64,000 nt of DNA from Actinomucor elegans (GCA_026027325.1 JAMSLZ010000001.1:2604001-2668000); one strand, 5' to 3'. Shown: positions 1 to 9,917, numbered from the stretch's first letter. Notes: generated by a model not told the origin, from the letters alone. Translations and numbers: made by a program.

Positions 1-2
1 GG

Positions 3-755
3 GACAACTTTGCTCCCGCTCAGTACAAGAATGCTCCTCCTGTGTGTCACTTCTGTCGCCGTTCAGGTCATGTTCGCAAGGACTGCCCTGAATTGGCCAA
101 GCGCAGGTGTTTCTCTTGCCAAGAGCATGGCCATACTGCACGTTTTTGTAAAGTGAAGAAGTCCAAGGTGAAGCCTTTTGAGGTAGAGCTTGATGAATAT
201 GTTGCTTTGTCTGATGATATGAGAACTGGTTCTGATTCCAAGTCAATGGAAGATAACGTAGTGGTTGAGGAAGCTACAGTTGATTTGGCTGATCAGGACG
301 AGGTTCCGGAATCTTCTGGTGTGTCCTTTGTTGGTGCTGGTGGTGACTCTGGTGTTGGTGCTGGTGTTGGTGCTGGTGTTGGTGCTGGTGTTGGTGCTGG
401 TGTTGGTGCTGGTGGTGGCTCTGGTGTTGGTGCTGGTGATGATGCTGATGATCAAGATGTGGTGATGACCGAAACCGGTGAGGGTGCTCCTTTGTCTTCC
501 GGCGTGAATTCAAAGTACAATCCCAACAGTCCGTACGGTTCATTGGCTTCGAAGCATGCTCCTTTTGCTTCTGGTGTTGGAATGAAGGTGGATAGTCCTA
601 AGGAGATGTTGAATTTGTCCAAGGTCAACTCTTCTACTCAGAACAAGATTGATTTTTTGAAAAAGAACATTGCGAACGTAACCAAGACTTCTGGTAGCTC
701 TTCGATCAAGGCCCCCAAGCCTTCCAAGTCCTCTGGTTCTGCCCATAGGGCGTAA
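3..755 (+). CDS. LINE copy A ORF1 protein, C-terminal part (gag-like, CCHC zinc knuckles)
   Basis: The frame is open from the window edge and matches the C-terminal half of the complete ORF1 at 5119-6666. Two zinc knuckles follow each other, CHFCRRSGHVRKDC and CFSCQEHGHTARFC, both of CCHC type and expected to bind the element RNA. After them come an acidic stretch, a low-complexity tract of Gly-Val-Gly-Ala repeats (about 340-440), and a basic Lys/Ser-rich tail. The stop TAA overlaps the ATG of ORF2 by one base (TAATG at 753-757), which suggests coupled translation. The start lies outside the window. Confidence 0.9.
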   Translation, partial: DNFAPAQYKNAPPVCHFCRRSGHVRKDCPELAKRRCFSCQEHGHTARFCKVKKSKVKPFEVELDEYVALSDDMRTGSDSKSMEDNVVVEEATVDLADQDEVPESSGVSFVGAGGDSGVGAGVGAGVGAGVGAGVGAGGGSGVGAGDDADDQDVVMTETGEGAPLSSGVNSKYNPNSPYGSLASKHAPFASGVGMKVDSPKEMLNLSKVNSSTQNKIDFLKKNIANVTKTSGSSSIKAPKPSKSSGSAHRA

Positions 756-3700
756 TGTTAGGTTCACACATTCGAATTGGCTCTTTAAATGTGCGTAGCA
801 TTTTTATGGAGTCCAATAAAAACATACAAAAGGAGTTCGCTTCTTACCTACGCGCTCGTTCTCTCGGTGTGGATATCCTTTGCTTGCAAGAGGTATCTCA
901 CTTTCACTCTCAATCCGTTCTTTCTGATCAACAAATCCGCTCTTTCTCTTTCTTCTTTCCTTGCTGTCCCTTTGTGGTGTCCAAACATTGTGCCATTGTC
1001 TGTCTCAAGCCTGGTCTTTCTTTGGATGCTACTCAAGTTCTCCTGGATGAGCGTTGTGTTGTGGCTACTGTCAAGGATGCCCAGCATAATGTCTTGTGCC
1101 GTGTGGCCAATATCTATGCACCGGCACAGTCTTCGGACCGTCCACAGTTTCTACAATCTTTTCTCTCTCTTGCTTTGTGGTCTGAGGTGTCCAACACGCC
1201 TTGGATGTTGGTAGGTGATTTCAACATCCACCTGCATACTACCGCCGAGACTAGTCATTCTGCCGTGCTCCCTTGGTATGAATGGCTATGTACTCATTTT
1301 GACAACTGCTTCCCGGATGGGGCTGCTACCTTCCCTCAAGCTGGCACAACCATTGACTACATCTTTGGTCATCGGTCTTTGGCTACGCGCCTGGTGAATG
1401 CTCTGGTCCAATATGTACCCCCAAAGTGGACAGATCACTGTCTTTTGACGGTTGATCTTCTTCCTGCTCGTGCCTCTATTGGTCCAGGTTGTTGGCGGTT
1501 TAATCCCACACTCCTCGATGACACGGAGTTCTTGGCTTTGCTGGACAAGACTGTGGCTCTGTTCTTTGATGGTGGTGATGGTGATTCTGACAATTCTAGT
1601 CATGGTAGTGGTGGAGACCCTTCGCTTTCGGTGCAGGAACGTTGGGAATCCTTCAAGATGTTACTGAAGTGCTGTGCACAGACGTACTCTCGAAGCATGA
1701 AGACTCGGTTCAAGAACAAAGTTGCTGCGTTGCAAAAGGAACGTATGAAGGCTGTTTCCTCTGTTGAGTCAGGTGTTAGGACTAGTGATGCTACACCGTC
1801 GATTCAACCTAGTGGTGATTCACTTCCTTTTCAGGTGGTGCATGAACTAGAGAAATTGATCGATGGTCAGATTCAAAAAGAAACTCGCCAACATATGCTT
1901 CGCTCGGCCACTCGTTGGCATGAACTTGGGGAACGCAACAACAAGTATTTCTACCGGGTCATCAAGGAGCGGCAGTCTTCTATGACTATCCAATCCTTAA
2001 AGTGCTCTACTACTGGTGAGGTCTTGGTGGAAGCGGCTGATATTCTGAAGGAAGCTCGAGGTTTCTACCAAAAGCTGTACACTCCTGATGATGTCGATGC
2101 GGAAGCTATAGATTCTCTTTTGGCGGCTATACCTCCTGAGGTGGTGCTTTCATCTTCGGATGCGGAAAAGCTGACGGCTTTGCCCAATGCTCTTCTGGTG
2201 CTTTCTGTGCTTGCTCATGCTCCCAAGTCTCGTAGTCCTGGTCTGGATGGTCTTCCATTTGAGGTGTATCAATACTTGGCTACAAACTCCCGTCCTTTCC
2301 TTGATCTCTTAGTATCGGTTCTTGGTGATGCTTTCTCAGGTGTGTTTCCGCAATCTTGGCAACAAACTCGAATGGTTCTGCTGTACAAGAAGGGTGATCC
2401 TCAGCTGCTCTCTAACTGGCGACCCCTTTCTTTGATCAATTCGGATGCCAAGCTGTTCACAAAACTGTTGGCCAATCGGTTCAATGAGGTGCTTCCTGGT
2501 CTGATCAATCCGTACCAAACTGGCTTTATGCCCCGTCGGTTGATCTCTGATAACGGCTGGCTCAACCAGCTCCTGATGTCTCATTTGCGCTCGGTCTCTC
2601 CAGAGTTACCGCAGGTGGCTGTGCTCTTGGATCAAGAAAAGGCCTATGATAGGGTTCATCCTGAATACCTCCGACTGGTTCTACTTCGTTTTGGCTTTCC
2701 GGCTTCGTTGGTGAGTTCCCTCTCTTCTCTCTTTTTTGGTACCCAAATCTCGGTGTCCATCAATGGTTGGTTAGGGGCTCCAATACCTCAACAGCGAGGC
2801 TTACGGCAAGGTGATCCTCTCTCGCCTTTGCTCTTCAACTTGGCTTTCGAGCCACTGCTGCGTTCTCTTCTGGTGTCTTCTTTGGCTGGTGTCTCTCTTG
2901 GTTCGGTGATGGTGTCTCCTCGGTTCAAGCCTTCTCCTCTCTCGGTGCATGTGGATCCAAAGGATGGTACGGGCAATTGGCCTCTTGACTTTGTCAGTGG
3001 CTCAACCCCTCCTCCAGCGGTGAAGCTCCTAAGTTATGCTGATGATCTTGAAGTGTTTCTCTCCTCTCCGGATGAATGGTCTCTACTACTCTCTCTCTTG
3101 GATCTTTATGGTCGCGCTTCCAATGCAAAAGTCAATCTTAGCAAGACGGTCTTGGTGTCTCTCTCTGGTGTCTCTCATGCTTCATGGGTGTCTCTGGCAG
3201 ATTCTTCTGGTATCGAATGGCATGATGCTTCTTCTTCTGGTGCGGTGCGGTACTTGGGCTATCCTCTGTACAGTACACAAGCTCAACTGTTGGACTATCT
3301 GGATGCTATCTTGGTCAAGGTTACAAGGCATAGTAACCTGCTTAAGGAACGACAGCTGTCAATCCGTGGTAAAAGTCTTGTGGCTAACTCTCTGCTGCTC
3401 TCTAAGGTGTACCATATTCTTCGGGTGATTCCTGCTCCTACTTCCTGGCTGGACCAGCTCAAAAGGGTCATTCGTGAATTCATGGTTCCTTTCAATCCGT
3501 CTGTGTCTTGGTCTTCCTTGTGTCTACCAAAGAAGCTCGGGGGTGCCTCTCTTGTTGATGTCAAAGATCAAAGCCTGGCTCTCCATATGGTGTACATCCA
3601 ACGATTGCTGTTTCCTTCTCGTTCTGCTGTGGACTTTGTTTCTCCTTGGTTGGTGCATTGTATTCAGGTGTATACTGGTCACTCTTCGGTCCTACCCTGG

Positions 3701-4813
3701 TTCATGTATCCAGCCATGTACAAGTCGCTTTTCAAGGGTGTGCCTGTGGTTTCTCACTTGGTGGAGTTGCTTTCTCGGTTGCCTCCTCTGGTCGTGTCGG
3801 AAAGTTGGTCTCCTCGCTGGTTTTTGGATCTTCCTCTTTGTTCTGTGGTATCGCCTTGCGAGAATCCTCTGGGTAAGCCTCCTCCTCTGGATCCTGCTGC
3901 CCTGGCTCCAAGGTATTTGCTCTCGGACTTGTGTTTCTGGATTCCTCATCTCGGTGTGGTCTCTGCTGGTCTCAAGAACAACATGAAAAGGCAAGTTCGT
4001 CTAGTCTGGTCTGGTTTCCAACCATTTAATGGTCCTCCGACTCTGACTTTGCCTGAGGTAATCCGTTCCAAGATTGGCTTCTCTTCTTCGGAACTGTCTG
4101 CTCTGCCCTGTTCTCCTGCTGCTTCTTCTTGGCTGCCTTCTACTGCCCACTGGACTATCCCGGTTACCAGTAAAACGGTAGTCTCGATTCGAAAGGTTCC
4201 TCTTGGTGTTCTGCGTCGCTCTTGGCATCCGGAGTATACATCACTTGTGATGCACCGTCCTCAACCTCCTGCTACTATGGGTGCTCATGCTCTGCTTCGG
4301 CCTTTCTTTTGGCGTCTCTTTTGGTCTTTGCCTATGCCTGCAAAAGCATTCACTCCTTGGTGGCGTCTCTTGCATGACCGCATTGGCTATCGTGCTCGCT
4401 TGCATCGGTGGGATCCAAATGTGTACCTGTCTCCTCTCTGTGGCCTCTGTGGTGAAGTGGAAACACTTGGCCATATGCTCGTATACTGTCCCATGAAGGC
4501 TATCTTTTGGATGGATATGATCCAGTTGCTCTGTCTCCAAGAACCTCTCTGCGATCTTGCTTCTGTTTGGTCTGGCTTGGTCACCTTGTGTGATCTCAAG
4601 TCAGTACCTCTTTCGAATGACCTTTTGGTGCTCCTTGGTGCCGGCTTGGCTACAGTTTGGCGTTTGCATTGGAAATGCGTGATTCATGATGAATCCTGGT
4701 CCTCTGCTCATGCTATTAATGCATTCGAGCATGATCATTCACTTATAATTTCGGAATTCATGGCTAGTACATCCACTGCCACTGAATCTCCTAGTTTGTT
4801 AGAATTAAATTAG
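755..4813 (+). CDS. LINE copy A ORF2: endonuclease/reverse transcriptase polyprotein
   Basis: This 1352-residue ORF2 is complete. Residues 1-230 are an exonuclease-endonuclease-phosphatase domain (LNVRSIF, DILCLQEV, MLVGDFNIHL, TTIDYIFG, WTDHCLLTVDL), which nicks target DNA to prime reverse transcription. The central reverse transcriptase shows KSRSPGLDGLPFEVY, WRPLSLINSDAKLFTK, DQEKAYDRVHPEYL, GLRQGDPLSPLLFN and the catalytic SYADDLEVF. Near the C-terminus a zf-RVT-like cluster contains CGLCGEVETLGHMLVYC. No RNase H is recognisable. The start is the ATG inside the TAATG overlap with ORF1, and no frameshift or stop interrupts the frame. Confidence 0.95.
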   Translation: MLGSHIRIGSLNVRSIFMESNKNIQKEFASYLRARSLGVDILCLQEVSHFHSQSVLSDQQIRSFSFFFPCCPFVVSKHCAIVCLKPGLSLDATQVLLDERCVVATVKDAQHNVLCRVANIYAPAQSSDRPQFLQSFLSLALWSEVSNTPWMLVGDFNIHLHTTAETSHSAVLPWYEWLCTHFDNCFPDGAATFPQAGTTIDYIFGHRSLATRLVNALVQYVPPKWTDHCLLTVDLLPARASIGPGCWRFNPTLLDDTEFLALLDKTVALFFDGGDGDSDNSSHGSGGDPSLSVQERWESFKMLLKCCAQTYSRSMKTRFKNKVAALQKERMKAVSSVESGVRTSDATPSIQPSGDSLPFQVVHELEKLIDGQIQKETRQHMLRSATRWHELGERNNKYFYRVIKERQSSMTIQSLKCSTTGEVLVEAADILKEARGFYQKLYTPDDVDAEAIDSLLAAIPPEVVLSSSDAEKLTALPNALLVLSVLAHAPKSRSPGLDGLPFEVYQYLATNSRPFLDLLVSVLGDAFSGVFPQSWQQTRMVLLYKKGDPQLLSNWRPLSLINSDAKLFTKLLANRFNEVLPGLINPYQTGFMPRRLISDNGWLNQLLMSHLRSVSPELPQVAVLLDQEKAYDRVHPEYLRLVLLRFGFPASLVSSLSSLFFGTQISVSINGWLGAPIPQQRGLRQGDPLSPLLFNLAFEPLLRSLLVSSLAGVSLGSVMVSPRFKPSPLSVHVDPKDGTGNWPLDFVSGSTPPPAVKLLSYADDLEVFLSSPDEWSLLLSLLDLYGRASNAKVNLSKTVLVSLSGVSHASWVSLADSSGIEWHDASSSGAVRYLGYPLYSTQAQLLDYLDAILVKVTRHSNLLKERQLSIRGKSLVANSLLLSKVYHILRVIPAPTSWLDQLKRVIREFMVPFNPSVSWSSLCLPKKLGGASLVDVKDQSLALHMVYIQRLLFPSRSAVDFVSPWLVHCIQVYTGHSSVLPWFMYPAMYKSLFKGVPVVSHLVELLSRLPPLVVSESWSPRWFLDLPLCSVVSPCENPLGKPPPLDPAALAPRYLLSDLCFWIPHLGVVSAGLKNNMKRQVRLVWSGFQPFNGPPTLTLPEVIRSKIGFSSSELSALPCSPAASSWLPSTAHWTIPVTSKTVVSIRKVPLGVLRRSWHPEYTSLVMHRPQPPATMGAHALLRPFFWRLFWSLPMPAKAFTPWWRLLHDRIGYRARLHRWDPNVYLSPLCGLCGEVETLGHMLVYCPMKAIFWMDMIQLLCLQEPLCDLASVWSGLVTLCDLKSVPLSNDLLVLLGAGLATVWRLHWKCVIHDESWSSAHAINAFEHDHSLIISEFMASTSTATESPSLLELN

Positions 4814-4867
4814 AATACTAATTGTTAATAAAGTTACACTTCATACAAAAAAAAAAAAAAAAAAAAA
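4814..4867 (+). other. LINE copy A 3' UTR and poly(A) tail
   Basis: About 35 bases of AT-rich 3' UTR follow the ORF2 stop and end in an uninterrupted run of about 20 A (4848-4867). A tail of this kind is the signature of target-primed reverse transcription. The next base begins the 5' end of LINE copy B, leaving no unrelated DNA between the copies. Confidence 0.85.
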
Positions 4868-5118
4868 TACTGGTTTTTTGTCGATAGCGGCTCTTTCGCT
4901 TAAACTGGTTTTTTGTCGATATCTCGCTCAATTCAATCCATCCATCTCCGCTTGTTTCGTATTCGTATTCTACTCGTCGCTGCGCTTCTGGTGGTATAAT
5001 TATTTTTGCACATCTCCAACATCTGCAACATTTCGCTCGATCTTGACATCTCAATTCGCCAATTTCGACATTTCAAAAACTTTTTTCTCAATCTCGCCAA
5101 TTTCAAGAAATCTGGCAC
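4868..5118 (+). promoter_or_regulatory. LINE copy B 5' UTR with duplicated 18-mer (putative internal promoter)
   Basis: The leader starts with two direct copies of ACTGGTTTTTTGTCGATA, at about 4870 and 4905. Full-length LINEs need an internal promoter at their 5' end, and short monomer repeats there are known from other LINE families. The promoter role is inference from this position and arrangement; no TATA box is evident. Confidence 0.45.
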
Positions 5119-6666
5119 ATGACTGAAAATTCTTCCGTGTCCTGGACGACTGTTGTTGCCCGTGGTGCCTCTAAGAAGGTTCCATTGACTCCTGGTCGAC
5201 GTAATGTCGACAATGCTGCTGTTCCTCTTATTGGTGAGGTCATCTTTGAAGATGATGACCTCAAGTCCGAACTTTTGGTGCGCAAAGCCGCTGCTCTGGT
5301 GGAGCAGGCGCTTTGCTCAAGTTCTGTTCTGTTCTCCTTCCCTGGGAAGCTGTTTGGTGACCGCACTGGTGCCTATAAGGTCATAGAAGAACAAATTGGT
5401 ACTAACGTGGATTTTAGACACATTAGTTCCATGCGCGCAAATGCTGGTGGTGACCTTCTTGTTGAAGCCAATTTTGACGCTAAGGATGATGCTGCCAAGG
5501 CCGTTAATGATGGTGTTGTTGTCAACGGTGTGGTGTACAAGGCTGTATCGACTTCTACTGGTTCTGGCTCTGGCTCTTCTGTGGGTGGTAATCTGACCCA
5601 AGTTCAGTTTAATTTGGTGTGTTGTACTCCGAACAGAGCTACCTTTTTGGTGGACATGTTGGATTCTTTGGCCTTCTATGGTAAGGTATACCAGTTGAAG
5701 AAGTATACCCACAAAGGCTATTTCGAGGGCAAGATGTCGGTGCTCATTGATACGTCGGTAGGCATGGAAGGTGAGGATGGTGAGGTGGTTCCTCCTCAGC
5801 CTTTGACAAGAATGCTGTACCTGAGTGCTTGGGACATGTTTGCCCCAGCCCAGTTCAAGAATGCGCCCCCTGTTTGTCACTTTTGTCGTTTGTCAGGACA
5901 TGTTCGTAAGGACTGTCCTGAGTTGGCTAAGCGTACGTGTTTCTCTTGTCGCGAGAAAGGCCATACGGCTAGGTTCTGCAAGGTTAAGAAACAAGCAGTG
6001 AAGTCTTTCGAGGCTGAACTGGACGATTATGTGGCTTTGTCTGGTGCAAAGAAATCTGGCCTTGATCCTACGCCAAAAGATGATGTTGTAGTTGTTGAAG
6101 AGGCTCCCATTGAACTGGTTGAGCAGGATGGCGATTCTGAGCCCTTGGTTGGTGTCTCTGGTGGTATCTCTGGTGTTGTCTCTGGTGTCTCTGGTGGTGT
6201 CTCTGGTGGTGTCTCTGGTGGTGTCTCTGGTGGTGTCTCTGGTGGTGTCTCTGGTGGTGTCTCTGGTGGTGTCTCTGGTGGTGTCTCTGGTGGTGTCTCT
6301 GGTGGTGTTTCTGGTGGTGTCTCTGGTGGTGTCTCCGGTGGTGTTCCTGGTGATGACTCAATCATTGAAGTCATGGAGCTCGATGGTGAGGGTGATCCTC
6401 TGCTCTCTGGCGAGAGAGTAGAGTACGATCCCAACAGTCCTACTGGTGCTCGAGCTTCCAAGTTTGCTGACTACGAGGTTGCTTCAACCATGAAGGTTGA
6501 TACGGTGCAAGAGATGATGGATTTGAGCAAAGTCAAGGCCAAAACTCAAAACAAGATTGACTTTCTCAAGAAGAATATTGTGAATGTGGCGAAGACCAAG
6601 GCTTCTGCTTCTGCTATCAAGACGTCCAAGTCTTCCAAGTCTTCTTCTTCTGCCCATAGGGTATAA
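5119..6666 (+). CDS. LINE copy B ORF1 protein (RNA-binding, two CCHC knuckles)
   Basis: This is a complete 515-residue ORF1. The N-terminal half is a conserved globular region that may be RRM-like (about residues 65-240). Two zinc knuckles follow, CHFCRLSGHVRKDC and CFSCREKGHTARFC. Then comes a long Gly-Val-Ser-Gly tract encoded by 12-bp tandem repeats (about 6150-6345) and a Lys/Ser-rich tail. The protein should coat LINE RNA in a ribonucleoprotein with ORF2. The tail of copy A ORF1 is closely similar except that its low-complexity tract uses Gly-Val-Gly-Ala instead. The start is the first in-frame ATG after the 5' UTR. The stop overlaps the ORF2 ATG. Confidence 0.9.
   Translation: MTENSSVSWTTVVARGASKKVPLTPGRRNVDNAAVPLIGEVIFEDDDLKSELLVRKAAALVEQALCSSSVLFSFPGKLFGDRTGAYKVIEEQIGTNVDFRHISSMRANAGGDLLVEANFDAKDDAAKAVNDGVVVNGVVYKAVSTSTGSGSGSSVGGNLTQVQFNLVCCTPNRATFLVDMLDSLAFYGKVYQLKKYTHKGYFEGKMSVLIDTSVGMEGEDGEVVPPQPLTRMLYLSAWDMFAPAQFKNAPPVCHFCRLSGHVRKDCPELAKRTCFSCREKGHTARFCKVKKQAVKSFEAELDDYVALSGAKKSGLDPTPKDDVVVVEEAPIELVEQDGDSEPLVGVSGGISGVVSGVSGGVSGGVSGGVSGGVSGGVSGGVSGGVSGGVSGGVSGGVSGGVSGGVSGGVPGDDSIIEVMELDGEGDPLLSGERVEYDPNSPTGARASKFADYEVASTMKVDTVQEMMDLSKVKAKTQNKIDFLKKNIVNVAKTKASASAIKTSKSSKSSSSAHRV
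6150..6350 (+). repeat. 12-bp coding minisatellite in LINE ORF1
   Basis: The unit GGTGTCTCTGGT is repeated about 15 times, nearly perfectly, and encodes Gly-Val-Ser-Gly. Its length is a multiple of three, so expansion or contraction keeps the frame. The antisense strand is also open through the repeat, but only because of the periodicity. Confidence 0.9.
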
Positions 6667-7952
6667 TGCTAGGTCAAAACATTCGATTGGGTTCCTTAAA
6701 TGTGCGTAGCATTTTTATGGAGTCCCAAAAAACAACACAAAAGGAGTTCGCTTCTTACCTACGCGCTCGTTCTCTTGGTGTGGATATCCTTTGCTTGCAA
6801 GAGGTATCTCACTTCTATTCTCAATCTTCTCTCACTGATCATCAAATCCGCTCTTTCTCTTTCTTCTTTCCTCGCTGTCCCTTTGTGGTGTCCAAACATT
6901 GTGCCATTGTCTGTCTCAAGCCTGGTCTTTCTTTGGATGCTACTCAAGTTCTCCTGGATGAGCGTTGTGTTGTGGCTACTGTCAAGGATGCCCAGCATAA
7001 TGTCTTGTGTCGTGTTGCCAATATCTATGCACCGGCACAGTCTTCGGACCGTCCACTGTTTATACAATCTTTTCTCTCTCTTGCTTTGTGGTCTGAGGTG
7101 TCCAACACGCCTTGGATGTTGGTAGGTGATTTCAACATTCATCTGCACTCTTCTGCCGAGACAAGTCTTTCCTCTGTGGCTCCGCTGTATGATTGGCTTC
7201 GTCTCCACTTTAACAACTGTTTCCCGGACGGTCCTATTACTTTTCCTAGGGCTGGTACTACTATTGATTATATCTTTGGTCATACTTCGCTGGTGACTCG
7301 GTTGGTGAATGGTCAAGTCCATTATGTTCCTGGTGTGTGGACCGATCACTGTCTTTTGACAATCGATCTGCAGCCTGCTTGTGCTCGTATTGGTCCTGGC
7401 TGTTGGCGCTTTAATCTCACTCTGCTGGAGGATTCAGAGTTTCTCCTATTGCTGGACAAGACGGTGTCTCTCTTTTTCGAATCTTCTGGTGGTGATGGTG
7501 ACAATGCTAGCCCTGGTGGTAAGGGTGAACCTTTGAGGGTCCAATCTCAATGGGAATCCTTCAAGTTGTTGCTCAAGTGCTGTGCGCAAAAGTACGCTTG
7601 GGGTGCTAAGGCTCGATTCAAGAACAAGGTTGCTGCTTTACAACAGGAACGTATGAAGGCTGTTTCCTCTTCTGTCTCAGGTATTATGGCTAGTAATGCT
7701 ACACCGTCAATTCAACCTAGTGATGATTCACTTCCTCTTCAGGTGGTGCATGAGCTAGAGAAATTGATTGATGGTCAGATTCAGAAAGAAACACGCCAGA
7801 ATATGCTTCGCTCTGCCACTCGTTGGCATGAACTGGGTGAACGTAACAACAAGTATTTCTATCGTGTCATCAAGGACCGTCAGTCTCAACAGACAATCCA
7901 GTCCTTGAAGTGCTCTACTACTGGTGAGGTCTTGGTGGAAGCGGCTGATATA
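6666..7952 (+). pseudogene. LINE copy B ORF2, truncated (endonuclease plus start of RT linker)
   Basis: About 428 residues match copy A ORF2 closely. They cover the complete endonuclease domain (MLVGDFNIHL, TTIDYIFG, WTDHCLLTIDL) and the linker up to VLVEAADI. The frame then runs into the mariner terminal repeat and stops at 7991 after foreign residues. No reverse transcriptase is left, so the copy cannot mobilise itself. The ATG lies in the TAATG overlap with ORF1. Confidence 0.9.
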
Positions 7953-8470
7953 CTGTATGCGAAAAAAGGGTTTCAATGTTTTATAAATTAACCTTTTTCT
8001 CTTTACACAGCTGTCTAAAATAAAACTATGCGGTTGATGTTAGTATCAATAGAGGGCTAAAACTTTGGCCTTTTTTCCTATAGGTTTTCCTTTATTGCGA
8101 ACTCTATTTAACACTACGGAGCTAAGGCGAATTTGAGAAATTTTGATTTTTTGATTTTTCAAAATTCGTCATTACTTAGCGTCGCATAAAATTATTTTAA
8201 ATTGAGCTATCGAAGAAATTTAAAACATGTTCCAAAACAATGGGACGTTCTTTATGAATAGGAAAATTAAAATAAAGAATAAAAGAAGCTGGCTCGTCCT
8301 GTCCAAATTGAATATTTTCATACTTTTTTTTTTATAAAAAAATTAACATCATGATTCGTTCTGTTGTAAACATGACTTGTTCAGTGTCCGTCACCAATCA
8401 GGTCGATGTTCGACAATGCTTATACTCAGCTTGTGCTTTGACAGCTTTGTAACGTCGGTTAAGAGATATA

Positions 8471-8678
8471 CAGTGACCAGCAAAACTGTTACAATGTTTT
8501 CAGTTTTTGAACATAATCGCTTATATCTCCACGAGATCGCTTTCATACTAAATGAGAAATAGCTTATTCTGAAGCCCAAGTTATCGGCTTTATTAAGAAT
8601 GTTTCGGATTTGTGACTGCGTTAGTATTTTCGGAGAAATAGATTGAGAAATGAGAGGACAACATTGTAACAGTTTTGC
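8471..8678. repeat. Left terminal inverted repeat of mariner element 2
   Basis: This 208-bp arm pairs with 9918-10125. It carries a terminal 17-mer at 8480-8496 and its inverted copy at 8662-8678, so the arm itself could fold into a hairpin. The transposase probably binds both 17-mers (inference). Confidence 0.85.
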
Positions 8679-8719
8679 ACGGCTAGGCTCATTATTATAC
8701 TAAGTCACTTTATTCAATT

Positions 8720-9752
8720 TTAATAGTCAGTCCAGTGCCCTTTTCTTCTGATACATTGTTCAATACGACGTGGCATGCTATGGATGACATTTCGGCACTC
8801 TTCCTTGTCTATAACGTCGTACCAAACCTTGGTGACTCTCTCATAAAGCTCTTGCATGCCCTTAGGAGGAGTATCATACTCGTTCAACCTTATTTTTAAC
8901 AACCGCCACATATTCTCGATTGGGTTGAGGTCTGGTGATTGTGGGGGCCACTCTAATACTTGATATTCTTGGTTTTTGAGGTATTCTTGTACCAAATTCG
9001 ACGTATGCTTAGGATCATTGTCATGCTGGAATACCATCTGGTCGCGCCTAAGATTCAATTCTTCTGCAGCAAAGTTGATTGTCCGATCTTTCTCGTCTTG
9101 TAAGATCTCTTTGTACAGTGTTTTGTCCATATTACCATCAATCTTGCACATCCAACCCGTTCCAGCATAAGTTAAGGCACTCCAGATCATGATACTACCA
9201 CCACCGTGTTTGACTGTAACTTTGACATGTTTAGGTTGAAGCTGCTCCCCGTCCCTAATCCAAGCCCAGACACGGCCATCCGAGTTAAATCGATTGATTT
9301 TGGTCTCATCAGACCAAATAACCCGTTTCCAGTCATCAATGGTCCAGTCACGGTGGGCTTTGCACCACTCAAGCCTCTTGCCGGATGTTCTTCTTGCTAA
9401 GCAATGGCTTCTTAGGCTTCTCAATAGCACCCAAGCCTGCTCTACGAAGGGCTCTTCTAATCGTATCGGGGCTCACAAGGATACCAAGGTCCTTTTTTAA
9501 TGCTTTCTTGACCTTCACAGCGTTATCCAACTTCCCTGTGGTGATTTGGCGCGAGCAATACCTTTCTTCGGCATGTGACAGGGCTTGTGGTCTGCCGCCT
9601 TTGTTCATTTTACGGTCCGAACAAGCTTGCTTTCCGATTCGGCACACAGTAGCGGTACTAAGGCCGACCTTTTGGGATACTTCCCGAATAGTTTCGCCTG
9701 ATTTCAAAAGAGAAACAATGCGATTACGTTGAGAGACAGAGGTTGCGCGCAT
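8720..9752 (-). pseudogene. Mariner element 2 transposase (DD34E) with one frameshift
   Basis: The N-terminal frame (9752 to about 9372) encodes a paired-like double helix-turn-helix (RATSVSQRNRIVSLLKSG, VSQKVGLSTATVCRIG). The C-terminal frame (ending at 8720) carries WSDETKINRF, QHDNDPKHTS and SPDLNPIENMW, the three catalytic acidic residues, with 34 residues between the second Asp and the Glu. The frames meet near 9380 at codons for KNIR, and one extra base there explains the shift. Otherwise the protein is full length and free of stops, so the damage is recent or is a sequence error. Confidence 0.88.
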
Positions 9753-9917
9753 AGGTAGAGTTAAGTTGTTATAAAATCACAAATTTACTGAGTAAAAAAA
9801 CCCAAAGTTATAGTACAGTGTTTTTAACGATTTTAAAAGTATTCGGCTTGAATCTGTGGGCTCTAAGAGGAATAGCCAAGTTGTGGTATTCCATTTTTTT
9901 AATTTTTCATGATAGCA

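Larger units (their letters stand above)
1..4867 (+). mobile_element. LINE (non-LTR retrotransposon) copy A, 5'-truncated by window edge
   Basis: The copy contains the 3' part of ORF1, a complete ORF2, a short 3' UTR and a poly(A) tail of about 20 A ending at 4867. ORF2 carries an apurinic-type endonuclease, a reverse transcriptase and a C-terminal zf-RVT-like zinc cluster, and I see no RNase H. That is the layout of L1-like LINEs. Its base composition is clearly more GC-rich than the AT-rich DNA downstream. A second copy of the same family starts directly after the tail. ORF2 is open throughout, so the copy could be functional if the part left of the window is intact. Confidence 0.93.
4868..7952 (+). 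mobile_element. LINE copy B, 5'-complete, interrupted in ORF2 by a mariner element
   Basis: This is a second member of the copy A family, head to tail with it. It has a 5' UTR of about 250 bp, a full ORF1 (5119-6666) and the first third of ORF2. Homology to copy A stops at about 7950, where the terminal inverted repeat of the element at 7953-11637 begins. The remaining two thirds of ORF2 and the 3' end do not reappear right of that element within the window, so more than a simple insertion has happened. Confidence 0.9.

Noticed and set aside
6150..6350. Regular repeats reminiscent of a CRISPR array
   Set aside because: The unit is 12 bp with no spacers, lies in a coding frame, and the genome is eukaryotic.
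6027..6461. Antisense frame with Pro-Glu-Thr-Pro repeats inside LINE ORF1
   Set aside because: It is open only because the 12-bp repeat is free of stops on both strands. The sense frame has the zinc knuckles and homologous copy.
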